Positions 8,554-18,718 of a DNA stretch of 64,000 nt are shown here, in pieces. This DNA is from an uncultured bacterium (GTDB taxonomy: Bacteria; Chloroflexota; Anaerolineae; J036; Brachytrichaceae): NCBI GenBank assembly GCA_903873965.1, contig CAIQQO010000201.1, positions 1 to 64,000 on the forward strand, in the 5' to 3' direction. Position 1 is the first letter of the stretch. Every line of letters starts with the position of its first letter. The translations under genes were made by a program, and so were the position numbers. A model generated the notes under the pieces. The model saw only the letters and a program-made list of their open reading frames with translations. It made no database searches and was not told the DNA's origin.

Positions 8554-10845
8554 ATGTCACGCTATATTGCAACACGCGCCATTCGCGGCGCAAACGCGCT
8601 GGTTTCCGAGGCTGAATCGATGCTCCAGAGAGCCATCGTTGAAAAAGGCCCCGATACGCCGGTTGCCTTTCCCAACACAGCCTATTACCTGCCATTAATC
8701 TTCGGCATGACCGGACGACAGGTCGAGAGCATCGGTCAACTACAGCCGGTGCTGGAGCATGCACGCGGATTGCTGCATCCGATTCCTTCACAGAAGAATT
8801 GGACGCCCTATCTGGGTGAAACTCTGGACAGCGGCATGGCCACCTTGCTTGCTGCCGAGTCCATTGAAGCCATCCGCTTCGCCTACGGACAGCAACCCGA
8901 GCCTGCGAGGAATTTCCATCTGGCTGGCGGCACTGCCTTCACCAGCCCGGAAGGCGCTGAAGGCGCTATCAAGAGCATCGACGGCCATCTCAATGGCCCG
9001 ATTGACGATATTCAGTTGCGCACCTGGGGTATTCAGTTGGTGGATGGGCGCATGCCCGGGTTCGCGGCCATTGTCGGCGCGGCCAAGTCGAACGAAGTCG
9101 CCGTGAAAATCGTGCGCGAACTGCAGCGCCGCAATATCCTCACCTTCCTGTCAGGCAATGTCAATGGACGCAGCATCATTGATCAACTGAACGAAGAGGG
9201 CGTTGAGCTGGGTTATGACACTTTCATCGTGCCCTTCGGCACCGATACGCTGAGCGCGATCTACGCCCTTGGTTTCGCTACCCGCTCGGCCTTGACCTTC
9301 GGCGGAAAGAAGGGCGGCATGGCGCGTGATATCCTGCTCTACAACAAGGAGCGCGTGTTTGCCTTTGTCCTTGCCCTGGGTGAAGTAGATGATCTCAAGT
9401 ATGCGGCCGCTGCCGGCGCAATTAACTTCGGTTTCCCCGTTATTGCTGATACAGTGATTCCCGAGATTCTACCCACTGGCGTGACCACCTATGAGCACGT
9501 AGTCAGTATGCCGTTCAACGAAATCGACGGCGCTGACGACTTGGAACGCGCCGAGCGCCTGGTGCAGAAGTGCATCGAAGTGCGCGGCATCAAAGTGCAT
9601 GTGGCCAACGTCCCCGTGCCCGTGGCCTACGGCTCCGCGTTTGAAGGCGAGGTCGTTCGCAAGGCCGATATGCGCATCGAGTTCGGCGGTAAGTATTCCA
9701 AGTGTTTCGAATACCTGCATATGGCCGACCTGGACGATGTGACCGATGGTAAAGTGGACGTTGTCGGCAAGGGATTTGAAAACGTCCCGGCGCAAGGCCA
9801 CATGGACATGGGCATCGTGGTTAAAGTGGCCGGACGCGGCATGCAAAAGGACTTCGAACCGGTGCTGGAGCGCCAGGTGCACCACTTTGTAAACGGTGCG
9901 TCAGGCATTCAGCATATTGGTCAGCGCGACATTGCATGGGTGCGCATTTCGAATGTGGCAGCCGATAAGGGCTTTAACCTGGAGCACTTCGGCAAAATCC
10001 TGCATGCGCGCCTGCATGCTGATTTTGGCGCTATCGTCGACAAGGTGCAGGTTACCATCTATACCGACCCGGAGCAGTTCCAGAAGTGGCTCGCAAAAGC
10101 GCGCGAAGCCTACGACTTCCGCAACAAGCGTCTGGCTGACCTGGTCGATGGCGCGGTCGATGAGTTTTACTCGTGCACACTGTGCCAGTCCTTCGCGCCC
10201 AATCATGTCTGCATCGTCAGCCCGGAGCGTCTGGGTCTGTGCGGCGCCTACAACTGGCTGGACTGCAAGGCATCGTTCAGCATCAATCCCACCGGCCCCA
10301 ACCGGCCGATCAAACTGGGTGCGCCCATTGACCCGGCTAAGGGTTACTGGACGGGTTTGAACGAATACGCCAAGTCTGGATCGCACGGCGCGGTTTCGGA
10401 TGTCGCCATGTACTCGATCATGGAAAACCCCATGACGGCGTGCGGCTGCTTTGAAAGCATCGTCATGCTGATCCCGGAAACAAATGGCGTCATGGTTGTA
10501 AGTCGTGAAGACACCAGCATGACACCCGCCGGTATGACCTTCAGCACGATGGCTGGTATGGCCGGCGGCGGCCTGCAGACCCCCGGTGTGATGGGCGTCG
10601 GCAAATACTACCTGATCAGCCCGAAATTCATCTCATCGGATGGCGGCTTCAAGCGTGTCGTGTGGATGAGCAGCGCATTGAAGGCGACCATGTCGGACGA
10701 ATTGCAGGCTGTCGCGATTCGTGAAGGCGATCCCGATCTGATTGACAAAATCGCCGATGAGCGTTCGGTGACAACGGTCGATCAGTTGCTGGCATGGCTG
10801 GAAGAGCACAACCATCCAGCTCTGGCCATGGATCCCATATTCTGA
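8554..10845 (+). CDS. acsB: CO-methylating acetyl-CoA synthase (beta subunit)
   Basis: 763 aa; A-cluster region CTLCQSFAPNHVCIVSPERLGLCGAYNWLDCKAS. Confidence 0.97.
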   Translation: MSRYIATRAIRGANALVSEAESMLQRAIVEKGPDTPVAFPNTAYYLPLIFGMTGRQVESIGQLQPVLEHARGLLHPIPSQKNWTPYLGETLDSGMATLLAAESIEAIRFAYGQQPEPARNFHLAGGTAFTSPEGAEGAIKSIDGHLNGPIDDIQLRTWGIQLVDGRMPGFAAIVGAAKSNEVAVKIVRELQRRNILTFLSGNVNGRSIIDQLNEEGVELGYDTFIVPFGTDTLSAIYALGFATRSALTFGGKKGGMARDILLYNKERVFAFVLALGEVDDLKYAAAAGAINFGFPVIADTVIPEILPTGVTTYEHVVSMPFNEIDGADDLERAERLVQKCIEVRGIKVHVANVPVPVAYGSAFEGEVVRKADMRIEFGGKYSKCFEYLHMADLDDVTDGKVDVVGKGFENVPAQGHMDMGIVVKVAGRGMQKDFEPVLERQVHHFVNGASGIQHIGQRDIAWVRISNVAADKGFNLEHFGKILHARLHADFGAIVDKVQVTIYTDPEQFQKWLAKAREAYDFRNKRLADLVDGAVDEFYSCTLCQSFAPNHVCIVSPERLGLCGAYNWLDCKASFSINPTGPNRPIKLGAPIDPAKGYWTGLNEYAKSGSHGAVSDVAMYSIMENPMTACGCFESIVMLIPETNGVMVVSREDTSMTPAGMTFSTMAGMAGGGLQTPGVMGVGKYYLISPKFISSDGGFKRVVWMSSALKATMSDELQAVAIREGDPDLIDKIADERSVTTVDQLLAWLEEHNHPALAMDPIF

Positions 10846-10855
10846 CACGGATTTT

Positions 10856-10883
10856 AGCGCCGGCGTTCCTGAGCGTCGGCGCT
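10856..10883 (+). other. Intra-operon hairpin between acsB and CBS-domain gene
   Basis: AGCGCCGGCG-ttcctgag-CGTCGGCGCT; 10-bp stem with one G:T pair, no T-run. Confidence 0.55.
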
Positions 10884-10959
10884 CCTGGCGTCTTCAGAGC
10901 CGATTCGTAAGTGCCCTTGATGACATTGATTCGATTCACTCGCGGTAAACGAGGCCAAT

Positions 10960-11490
10960 ATGGCTGATACTAACGCTCCACGAGAGCGGTTGCTGGTGCG
11001 GGATCTGATGGCCGTTGGCGTGGCAACTTGCCCGCCTGTGACGCCGATTGCAGAGGTCGCGCGACTAATACTCGACAAGAATCTCGAAGGCGTCATTGTG
11101 CTCGATATCGAGGGCGAGGCTGTTGGCGTCGTCACGCAGGATGAACTGGTAACAGCTTATAGCAACGACAATCGGGCTGCTCTCACCGCCGAAGACATCA
11201 TGCGCGCCAAGGTGCCGCAGATTGCCCCGGATCTACCGCTTGAAGTCGCGGCTCAGTTGATGCGCGACATGAAAGTGCGCGTGGCGTACCAGATGCACGA
11301 GGCAGCGGGTATACGCTATCCGGCAGCTTCGCTGTCGTACCGTCACCTGCTGCGCCATCTGGCGGCTCAGAATGACGCCGAACTTCAGGATCTGGGGTCT
11401 GCTGCACCGCGAAAACTTCCACTCGAATCATTTTTTGAGAGACGCGATGCGGCGCGAAAGACCGCGGGTACAAAAAACCAAAACACCTAA
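10960..11490 (+). CDS. CBS-domain protein
   Basis: RDLMAVGVATCPPVTPIAEVARLILDKNLEGVIVLDIEGEAVGVVTQDELV...AEDIMRAKVPQIAPDLPLEVAAQLMRDMKV: CBS pair. Confidence 0.85.
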   Translation: MADTNAPRERLLVRDLMAVGVATCPPVTPIAEVARLILDKNLEGVIVLDIEGEAVGVVTQDELVTAYSNDNRAALTAEDIMRAKVPQIAPDLPLEVAAQLMRDMKVRVAYQMHEAAGIRYPAASLSYRHLLRHLAAQNDAELQDLGSAAPRKLPLESFFERRDAARKTAGTKNQNT

Positions 11491-11576
11491 CGAAGTACAA
11501 GTTTATTCATCATTGTGCCAGCCTGGTACTCCAGTACTTGCTTTCAATGACACAACATAAAGAGGAGTGAGACGAT

Positions 11577-12548
11577 ATGCCCCAAGTGGAAATACCCAAA
11601 GATTCCTGGTCCGGCTCAGTCACTACAGTGACGCTGGGCGCGACAGCTGCCGACGGCGGGACGCGCTCCCACACTATTACCGTTGGCGGTCATAAAGCGC
11701 TGCCGTTTATGCACTTCGAGCAGAAAATGGCGCACCGCCCTTTGATTGCGCTGGAAATTAAGGATCATCGCCCTGACGATTGGTCACCGCTGCTGCTTGA
11801 CCTATGGGGAGATGCCGCCAATGATCCCGCCAGCTGGGCCAAAGCCGCAGAAAGCGCCGGCGCTGATGCGCTTGTTTTGTGGCTCAGCCAGAACGGCACA
11901 GATGGTAAGCCAACCACGCCCCAGGCGGCAGTCGCCTCGACCAAGGCTGTCCTGCAGGCCAGCGGTTTGCCCCTGCTGGTATTTGCGCCCGGACAAGCGG
12001 AACTGGACAATGCCCTGTTGGTGCCTATTTCCGAGGCAACTACCGGCGAGCGGTTGGTTCTGGGTATCTGCGAAGATAAGAACTATCGTACGATTGCGGC
12101 CACGGCGATGGCGAACGGGCATCTGATCAGCACGCGCACACCCATGGATGTTAACCTGGCTAAACAGCTTAACATTCTGGTGCGTGATATGGGCATCCCA
12201 CCCGATCGCATCCTGATGGACCCAACCACAGGCGGTCTGGGTTATGGGATCGAGTATGGGTATTCCGTGATGGAGCGTCTGCGTCTTGCGGCATTGCAAG
12301 GTGACGGTAACACGCAGTCGCCCATGATTGTGACGCCGGGTGCCGAAGCGTGGAAAACCAAAGAGGCCAAGGTAGGCCACGATGTTCCGGCGACGTGGGG
12401 CGAATGGCTGGAACGGGCGATCAACTGGGAGACGTTGACCGCAATGGCGTTGGTCGAGTCAGGTGCAGATATCATCGTGCTTCGACACCCCGAAAGCATG
12501 CGCCGTTTGCGCGCAGCCATTGACGAGCTGATGTCTGTGCCGGCCTAG
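11577..12548 (+). CDS. acsD: Corrinoid iron-sulfur protein small subunit (CODH/ACS delta)
   Basis: 323 aa; TIM-barrel family, LEIKDHRPDDWSPLLLDLWGDAANDPASWAKA; position next to acsC. Confidence 0.93.
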   Translation: MPQVEIPKDSWSGSVTTVTLGATAADGGTRSHTITVGGHKALPFMHFEQKMAHRPLIALEIKDHRPDDWSPLLLDLWGDAANDPASWAKAAESAGADALVLWLSQNGTDGKPTTPQAAVASTKAVLQASGLPLLVFAPGQAELDNALLVPISEATTGERLVLGICEDKNYRTIAATAMANGHLISTRTPMDVNLAKQLNILVRDMGIPPDRILMDPTTGGLGYGIEYGYSVMERLRLAALQGDGNTQSPMIVTPGAEAWKTKEAKVGHDVPATWGEWLERAINWETLTAMALVESGADIIVLRHPESMRRLRAAIDELMSVPA

Positions 12549-12592
12549 GAGCCAGGTTAAGTCACAAGCTCCCTCTTTGAGGATAAATCAAA

Positions 12593-13948
12593 ATGCCACT
12601 TTCCGGTTTACAAATCTATAAGCTTCTGCCCAAGACCAACTGCAAGGATTGCGGTCTGCCGACGTGTCTGGCTTTTGCCATGAAGTTGGCTGCGAAACAA
12701 ATGGAACTGGCGGCTTGCCCGCACGTCGGTGCCGAGGCGAAAGCGCAACTGGCCGATGCCTCAGAACCGCCCGTCAGATTGATTACGCTCAAGCCGTCCG
12801 CCAAAATCGCAGGCGGCCGCGAACTGAAGTCTGGCAACGAAACCGTGCTGTTCCGCCACGAAAAAACGTTTATCAACAAGCCAGGTATGTTCCTGCGCGT
12901 GCATGACAATGAACCCATCGCCTCCATCCAGGCCAGGGTGGCCGCGGTAGAGGCCTATTCCGTGCGCTACGTCGGCATGGACCTGACACTCGATGGCTTC
13001 GCCGTTCAGGCAGAGGCGCCGTTGGACGCTACTCGCTTTGCGAGTGTCGTCAGTGCCGTCCGCGCAGCCAGCAAGCGCCCCATGATACTCATCGCCCCGG
13101 ATGCCGCCGTGATGTCCGCCGGCCTGAAGGCCATTGAAGGCGATAATGCGCTGATCCACGGCGCTACGGCTGCTAACTATGAAGCCATGGCAGCACTGGC
13201 CAAGCAGTATCACTCAGCCCTAGTTGCTTGTGCCGATACTCTGGACGGTCTGGCCGACCTGACCAATAAGATTAAGGCTAAAGGTGTCGATGACCTGGTA
13301 CTCGATCCAACGTCGCGACAACTCGGCGCTTCCCTGACGCGCCAAACCCAGATACGTCGGCTGGCGCTCAAGAAAGACTTCCGGCCCCTGGGATATCCCA
13401 TCATCGCCTTCCCGGGCGATGCAGCGCCAGACCAGGAAGCTTTGCAGGCCGCGCAAGCGATCGCCAAGTATGCGGGCTTTATCGTCCTCGAGCGCTTTGC
13501 GCCGGAGATGGTTTATCCGCTGCTGGTTCTGCGTGAGAATATCTACACCGATCCGCAGAAACCGATTCAGGTGCTGCCTGGTCTATATGAGATTAACAAC
13601 CCCAAGCCTACCGACCCGGTGCTTGTGACGACCAATTTCAGCATCACCTATTTCAGCGTCGCGAATGAAGTCGAAGGCGCCGGCTTACCGGCCTGGTTGC
13701 TGATTGTTGACGCTGAAGGCATGAGCGTCCTGACGGGTTGGGCAGCGGGTAAGTTTGACGCCGAGCGCATCGCCAAGGCCGTAAAGGACAGCGGTGTTGC
13801 GAACAAGGTCACAAGGCATCGACTCGTCGTGCCTGGCCATGTCGCGGTGCTGTCGGGTGAACTGGAAGAAGCCCTGTCGAACTGGGAGATCCGCGTTGGC
13901 CCGCGCGAAGCCGTTGACCTGCCCGCATTCATGAAGCAGGTGCTGTGA
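12593..13948 (+). CDS. acsC: Corrinoid iron-sulfur protein large subunit (CODH/ACS gamma)
   Basis: 451 aa; N-terminal [4Fe-4S] motif NCKDCGLPTCLAFAMKLA...CPHV. Confidence 0.95.
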   Translation: MPLSGLQIYKLLPKTNCKDCGLPTCLAFAMKLAAKQMELAACPHVGAEAKAQLADASEPPVRLITLKPSAKIAGGRELKSGNETVLFRHEKTFINKPGMFLRVHDNEPIASIQARVAAVEAYSVRYVGMDLTLDGFAVQAEAPLDATRFASVVSAVRAASKRPMILIAPDAAVMSAGLKAIEGDNALIHGATAANYEAMAALAKQYHSALVACADTLDGLADLTNKIKAKGVDDLVLDPTSRQLGASLTRQTQIRRLALKKDFRPLGYPIIAFPGDAAPDQEALQAAQAIAKYAGFIVLERFAPEMVYPLLVLRENIYTDPQKPIQVLPGLYEINNPKPTDPVLVTTNFSITYFSVANEVEGAGLPAWLLIVDAEGMSVLTGWAAGKFDAERIAKAVKDSGVANKVTRHRLVVPGHVAVLSGELEEALSNWEIRVGPREAVDLPAFMKQVL

Positions 13949-13949
13949 G

Positions 13950-15953
13950 GTGGCTGACCACTCTGTCCATTTCGATGTAACGCCGGACGCAACCGCGCTC
14001 TCAGAGACCCATCCACCCACGGTGCGCGTGCCAACAGGCACACTGGTGACTGAAGCAGCGCGGTTGGCCGGGATCGATCTCGGGCAACCGTGCGGCGGCC
14101 AGGGGCGTTGCGGGCGTTGCGCCGTGCAGGTCACTGGTGGCGACGTGCGCCGTCGCAGCACGCTGCGTTTGAAGCAGGAGGATGTGGCGGCGGGCTATGC
14201 GTTAGCCTGCCAGTCGGTCGTCGAAAGCGATGTGACCATTACCATCCCGTTGCAAGAGAAGATTGAGCGTCGCCTGACGACCGAACGCACAGCAATCGAG
14301 GTAAGCGTCCCCACCGGCTATTCCGCCGCGGCGCAGACGATGCGGCGAGTGGCGGTGCAACTGCAACCTGCCGATATGCAGGATCAGACTGACGACTGGA
14401 GTCGCCTCCAGTCCGCTCTGCGCCGTCAGACAGGTATACCCTCGTTGAGTGTCTCGCTGCCATTGTTGCGCCGACTCGGTGGTATTCTGCGCGAACAGGA
14501 CTGGGCCGTGACGGCTGTCATCGAAACCGACACGTGGGATCATCCAGCCGATGCCGCGCGCCTCGTTGACCTGGTATCCGGTCATGTGCCTGATCACGCC
14601 CCGCTGTGGGGTGTGGCCATCGATATCGGCACGACAACAGTGTCGCTATGGCTAGTCGACTTGATCACCGGTGCGGTGCGCGCTCAGGTCGCTGAATACA
14701 ACGGCCAGATATCCCGCGGTGAAGACGTGATTTCGCGCATCATCTACTCCAGTAAGAAGAACAGCGCTTCCCCTCTCCCCTCTGGCGAAGGCGGCCTCAT
14801 TGAGTTGCGCGATCTGGTTCTCAAGACGATCAACTCGCTGCTGGCAACGGCCTGTAAACGTGTGTTGGCGGATCCTGCGAGCGTCGTGAAGGCGACCATA
14901 GCGGGGAACAGCACGATGATGCACCTTCTTCTGGGCATACCGTGCGAGAGTATTCGTCTGGCGCCGTTTGTGACGGCAGTGAATCACCTGCCGGTACTAC
15001 CTGCGACAGTGGTTGGGCTGCACATTCATCCAGAGGGCAGCGTGGATTGTCTGCCCGGCGTCGCCAGTTATGTTGGCGCCGATATCAGCTCTGGCGTGCT
15101 GTCTTCCGGTCTGGACGATGCAGAACCCATGATGCTCTTCATGGACGTCGGCACCAATGGTGAAATTGTGCTGGGCAACCGCGAGTTTCTGGCGACGTGC
15201 GCATGCTCTGCCGGTCCGGCCTTCGAAGGCGCTGGTGTGCAGAATGGCATGCGCGCGACCGAAGGCGCCATCGAAGAGGTATGGATCAACAACGATACGC
15301 ACGAACCGACCTTCCGTGTTATTGGCGGAGGCAAGGCGCGTGGCGTGTGCGGCAGTGGTTTGATCGCTCTGCTCGCTGAGTTGTTCCTGACCGGCGTCAT
15401 CGACCGCAGCGGTCATTTCAACATGAACCTGTCTTCAGTCCGCGTACGGCGCGGTGAACATGGCCCTGAATATGTGATCGTGTGGGCGGCAGACAGCCAG
15501 ACAGGGTACGACATCGTCATCACCCACGTCGATGTAGATAACCTGATGCGGGCCAAGGCGGCCATTTATGCCGGTTTCACCGTTCTCGCGGATAAAGTGG
15601 GTATGCCGCTGGAGATGGCGGAGCAGGTGCTGATCGGCGGCTCGTTCGGCAAATATATCAATGTTGAAAAGGCCGTCGAGATCGGTCTGTTACCGGATAG
15701 GTCGTGGGACAGCTTCAAGTTCCTCGGTAACACCTCCGTGCGGGGCGCCTATCTGGCGCTGCTCGATCGCGCGGCGCGCGCCCGTATCCGCGACATTGCC
15801 GGTCGTATGACGTATATCGAGCTGACTGCCGACAACAGCTTTTATGAAGCATTTACATCTGCGCTCTTCCTGCCCCATACGGACCTGTCACGGTTCCCGA
15901 CGGTTCAGGCAGCGCTGGCGCAGAATCCAAAAAACTTGTCAAAAGAGGAATAA
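13950..15953 (+). CDS. acsV: Corrinoid protein reductive activator (RACo/AcsV-type, ASKHA domain)
   Basis: GTG start; N-terminal [2Fe-2S] motif LGQPCGGQGRCGRCAVQV; ASKHA motifs GVAIDIGTTTVSLWLVDL and LFMDVGTNGEIVLG. Confidence 0.9.
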   Translation: MADHSVHFDVTPDATALSETHPPTVRVPTGTLVTEAARLAGIDLGQPCGGQGRCGRCAVQVTGGDVRRRSTLRLKQEDVAAGYALACQSVVESDVTITIPLQEKIERRLTTERTAIEVSVPTGYSAAAQTMRRVAVQLQPADMQDQTDDWSRLQSALRRQTGIPSLSVSLPLLRRLGGILREQDWAVTAVIETDTWDHPADAARLVDLVSGHVPDHAPLWGVAIDIGTTTVSLWLVDLITGAVRAQVAEYNGQISRGEDVISRIIYSSKKNSASPLPSGEGGLIELRDLVLKTINSLLATACKRVLADPASVVKATIAGNSTMMHLLLGIPCESIRLAPFVTAVNHLPVLPATVVGLHIHPEGSVDCLPGVASYVGADISSGVLSSGLDDAEPMMLFMDVGTNGEIVLGNREFLATCACSAGPAFEGAGVQNGMRATEGAIEEVWINNDTHEPTFRVIGGGKARGVCGSGLIALLAELFLTGVIDRSGHFNMNLSSVRVRRGEHGPEYVIVWAADSQTGYDIVITHVDVDNLMRAKAAIYAGFTVLADKVGMPLEMAEQVLIGGSFGKYINVEKAVEIGLLPDRSWDSFKFLGNTSVRGAYLALLDRAARARIRDIAGRMTYIELTADNSFYEAFTSALFLPHTDLSRFPTVQAALAQNPKNLSKEE

Positions 15954-15958
15954 TAGGC

Positions 15959-16882
15959 ATGTACATCATTGGCGAAAACATCCATATCATGTCGCAGCGG
16001 GTGAAAGACGCGCTGCAGGCTAAAGATGCCCGCTTCTTCCAGGAGCGTGCTGTGCAGCAAGTGGAAGCCGGAGCGCAGGCGTTGGACATCAACCTGGGAC
16101 CGCGCAAGAAAGATTGGGAAGAAGTCTTCCCTTGGATGGTGCAGACGGTCGAGTCCGTTGTCGACGTGCCCATCGTCTTCGATAGCACCAACCTGCTTGG
16201 CATTGAAGCCGGGTTGAAGAAGGTCACCAAGGCGCAACCGATCATTAACTCGACGTCAGCCGAACCGGAGCGCTTGGAGAAGGTGCCGTTGCTGGCAAAA
16301 AAGTACAACACGCGCCTGGTCGCCTTGACTATGGGCGCAAGCGGTATCCCGGTTGGCGCTGACGAACGCGTTACCATTGCGATTGAGCAATTGATCCCGC
16401 GCATGCTCGAAATTGACTTCCCGATGTCCGACTTGATCATCGATCCGCTGGTTCTGACGGTCTCAGGTTGCCAGGAATACTGTCCTGAACTCATCGAAGC
16501 GATCCGAACGCTGCAGGTGGCATGGAGCCCCTCGCCGGTCATTTCCGTCGGCCTGTCGAACGTGTCAAATTCGGTGCCGAACGAGAATCGCTCGCTCATT
16601 AATCGCACCTACTGCGCGATGCTGATGGGCACCGGCCTGAACATGCTGATTGGCGACCCGTTGGATATACCCCTGATGGAGACCATTCGCATCATTGAGC
16701 AGCGCGATATGAGCACACCCGTGGGACGTCTGTTTCTCAAGATCAACGACCGCATCGCGGCGTCGGAGTATCCGGTCCTTGAAGATGTCGATGCCGGCGA
16801 TCCGGAACAGATGGCGATCTGGAAGACAGTGCAGATTCTGTTGAATAAGGTCATTTACGCTGACGCGTATCTGCAACTTTAA
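15959..16882 (+). CDS. acsE: Methyltetrahydrofolate:corrinoid/iron-sulfur protein methyltransferase
   Basis: 307 aa DHPS fold; ALDINLGP, PIVFDSTN, ISVGLSNVSNSVPN. Confidence 0.95.
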   Translation: MYIIGENIHIMSQRVKDALQAKDARFFQERAVQQVEAGAQALDINLGPRKKDWEEVFPWMVQTVESVVDVPIVFDSTNLLGIEAGLKKVTKAQPIINSTSAEPERLEKVPLLAKKYNTRLVALTMGASGIPVGADERVTIAIEQLIPRMLEIDFPMSDLIIDPLVLTVSGCQEYCPELIEAIRTLQVAWSPSPVISVGLSNVSNSVPNENRSLINRTYCAMLMGTGLNMLIGDPLDIPLMETIRIIEQRDMSTPVGRLFLKINDRIAASEYPVLEDVDAGDPEQMAIWKTVQILLNKVIYADAYLQL

Positions 16883-17673
16883 TGAAAATAGCCATTAGCG
16901 GTAAGGGTGGTGTAGGTAAGACAACGTTGACCGCGCTTCTGGCGCAGGTCTACGCTGATGTCGGGCGCGATGTATTGGCAGTTGATGCCGATCCTTCACC
17001 GTGTCTCGCCGGCGCGCTGGGTTTTCCAGCCAACCTGCGCGCTCGGTTGCGCCCGATCGTCGAGATGTCGGAATTGATCGAGGAGCGGACGGGAGCAAAG
17101 CCTGGAACTATGGGCGGCTTCTTCACCCTCAATCCGCGCGTTGATGATCTGCCGGAGCGCTTCAGCGTCGAGCATCGCGGCGTGCGCCTGCTCGAAATGG
17201 GCGCAGTCGAGATCGGCGGCTCTGGCTGTATCTGCCCCGAAGGCGCCATGCTCAAAACCTTGATGACGCATCTGATGTTTCGCAAGGATGACGTGCTGAT
17301 ACTGGATATGTACGCCGGTGTCGAGCACCTGGGGCGCGCTACGGTTGATTTTGTCGACGCCATGATTGTGGTTGTCGAACCCACGCGCCGCAGTCTGGGT
17401 ACTGCGGCGCAGATCAAGAAACTGTCCAATGACATTGGTCTGAAACGGCTGTGGCTGGTGGGCAACAAAGTGCGCAACGCGGATGAAGCCGCCTTTCTGC
17501 GCGCCGAAACACCCGGCATGCCTGTGCTGGGTCTTCTGCCTGCTGATCTCGCTGTTCAAGAGGCTGATAGGATGGGGATCGCGGTATATGATCATGTCCC
17601 CTCGTTGCGACAGGTTGCTACAGAAATCGCCAATATGATTGCCGACGAGAGTGCACTGCAGCGCAGTACGTGA
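16882..17673 (+). CDS. CooC-type ATPase, paralogue 1 (AcsF/CooC-like maturation factor)
   Basis: MKIAISGKGGVGKTTLTALLAQV P-loop, GSGCICPEGAMLK CxC motif; 1-nt overlap with acsE stop. Confidence 0.88.
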   Translation: MKIAISGKGGVGKTTLTALLAQVYADVGRDVLAVDADPSPCLAGALGFPANLRARLRPIVEMSELIEERTGAKPGTMGGFFTLNPRVDDLPERFSVEHRGVRLLEMGAVEIGGSGCICPEGAMLKTLMTHLMFRKDDVLILDMYAGVEHLGRATVDFVDAMIVVVEPTRRSLGTAAQIKKLSNDIGLKRLWLVGNKVRNADEAAFLRAETPGMPVLGLLPADLAVQEADRMGIAVYDHVPSLRQVATEIANMIADESALQRST

Positions 17674-17818
17674 GAGGATAGCGTGCTGGATGTCGAGTGC
17701 TTTAGCCGGTAGTAATCATCAATCGTGACTTGGTTGGTACCATCAGAGTCGTCAAGACAGGCTGGTTCTATCGCCTGAAGGCATCGATATTCAGACTGAA
17801 ATGAGTGGAGAGAAAAGC

Positions 17819-18610
17819 ATGACGACAACAATTGCGCTGGCCGGTAAAGGCGGCGTCGGTAAATCGACGATCGCCACGATGGTGATCAAATATTTAGTTC
17901 AGTCCCAGACGGGTTCGATCCTGGCGATCGATGCCGACCCAAGCAGCAACCTGTACATGACACTGGGATTGCAGGCTGAGTGCACCGTTGGCGATATCCG
18001 CGAAGGCATCCTCGATCAGGTAAAGCAATCGTTGCTACTGGGCGGCGCGGCCATGGGCACCTTACCGGGCGGCGTCACCAAGCGAGACTATCTCGACATG
18101 CAGATACGCTCGTCACTGGCAGAAGGCTCACGATTCGACCTGATCGCCATGGGGCGTTCCGAAGGCCAGGGTTGTTATTGTGCGGTGAATCACAACCTGC
18201 GCGAAGTCGTGGACGGTATCAGTCGCAACTATCGCTACGTGATCATTGACAACGAAGCCGGCATGGAACACCTTAGTCGCCGCACGACGCGCGACGTGCA
18301 GGTGTTGCTGGTGGTCACTGACCCAACGCAACGCGGCATAGTGGCTGCTGAAAACATCGCTGCTTTTCGTCATGAGCTAGGCATCAACATCGAGAAAACG
18401 TACCTGATTATCAATAACCTGACGACGCCGACGATCCCGACGCCGTTGCAGGCGCGCATCGACGCACTCGACATTCCGCTGCTGGGCACGGTGCCGCATA
18501 GCGATCGCATGGCCGAGTTCGAGTTCAGCGGCCAACCGCTGGTCGAGATGGGCGACGAGTCGCCGGTGTATCAGGCTGTGGCTGCCATGATGGCGAAAAT
18601 CCCCGCGTAA
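17819..18610 (+). CDS. cooC: CooC-type nickel-insertion ATPase, paralogue 2
   Basis: MTTTIALAGKGGVGKSTIATMV; GRSEGQGCYCAVNHNLREVVD; IDNEAGMEHLSRRT. Start taken at 17819 rather than ORF start 17801. Confidence 0.9.
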   Translation: MTTTIALAGKGGVGKSTIATMVIKYLVQSQTGSILAIDADPSSNLYMTLGLQAECTVGDIREGILDQVKQSLLLGGAAMGTLPGGVTKRDYLDMQIRSSLAEGSRFDLIAMGRSEGQGCYCAVNHNLREVVDGISRNYRYVIIDNEAGMEHLSRRTTRDVQVLLVVTDPTQRGIVAAENIAAFRHELGINIEKTYLIINNLTTPTIPTPLQARIDALDIPLLGTVPHSDRMAEFEFSGQPLVEMGDESPVYQAVAAMMAKIPA

Positions 18611-18661
18611 AACGTGATGCGTTAGCGCCTCTTTGGCGGAATGGCAGTCAGCTGAGATGTG

Positions 18662-18693
18662 AAAGCCCCCGAGGTATTACCTCGGGGGCTTTG
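18662..18693. terminator. Strong hairpin between convergent cooC and fhs
   Basis: AAAGCCCCCGAGGTA-TACCTCGGGGGCTTT. Confidence 0.85.
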
Positions 18694-18718
18694 TCTTTAT
18701 AACAAACTAAGCTAAACC

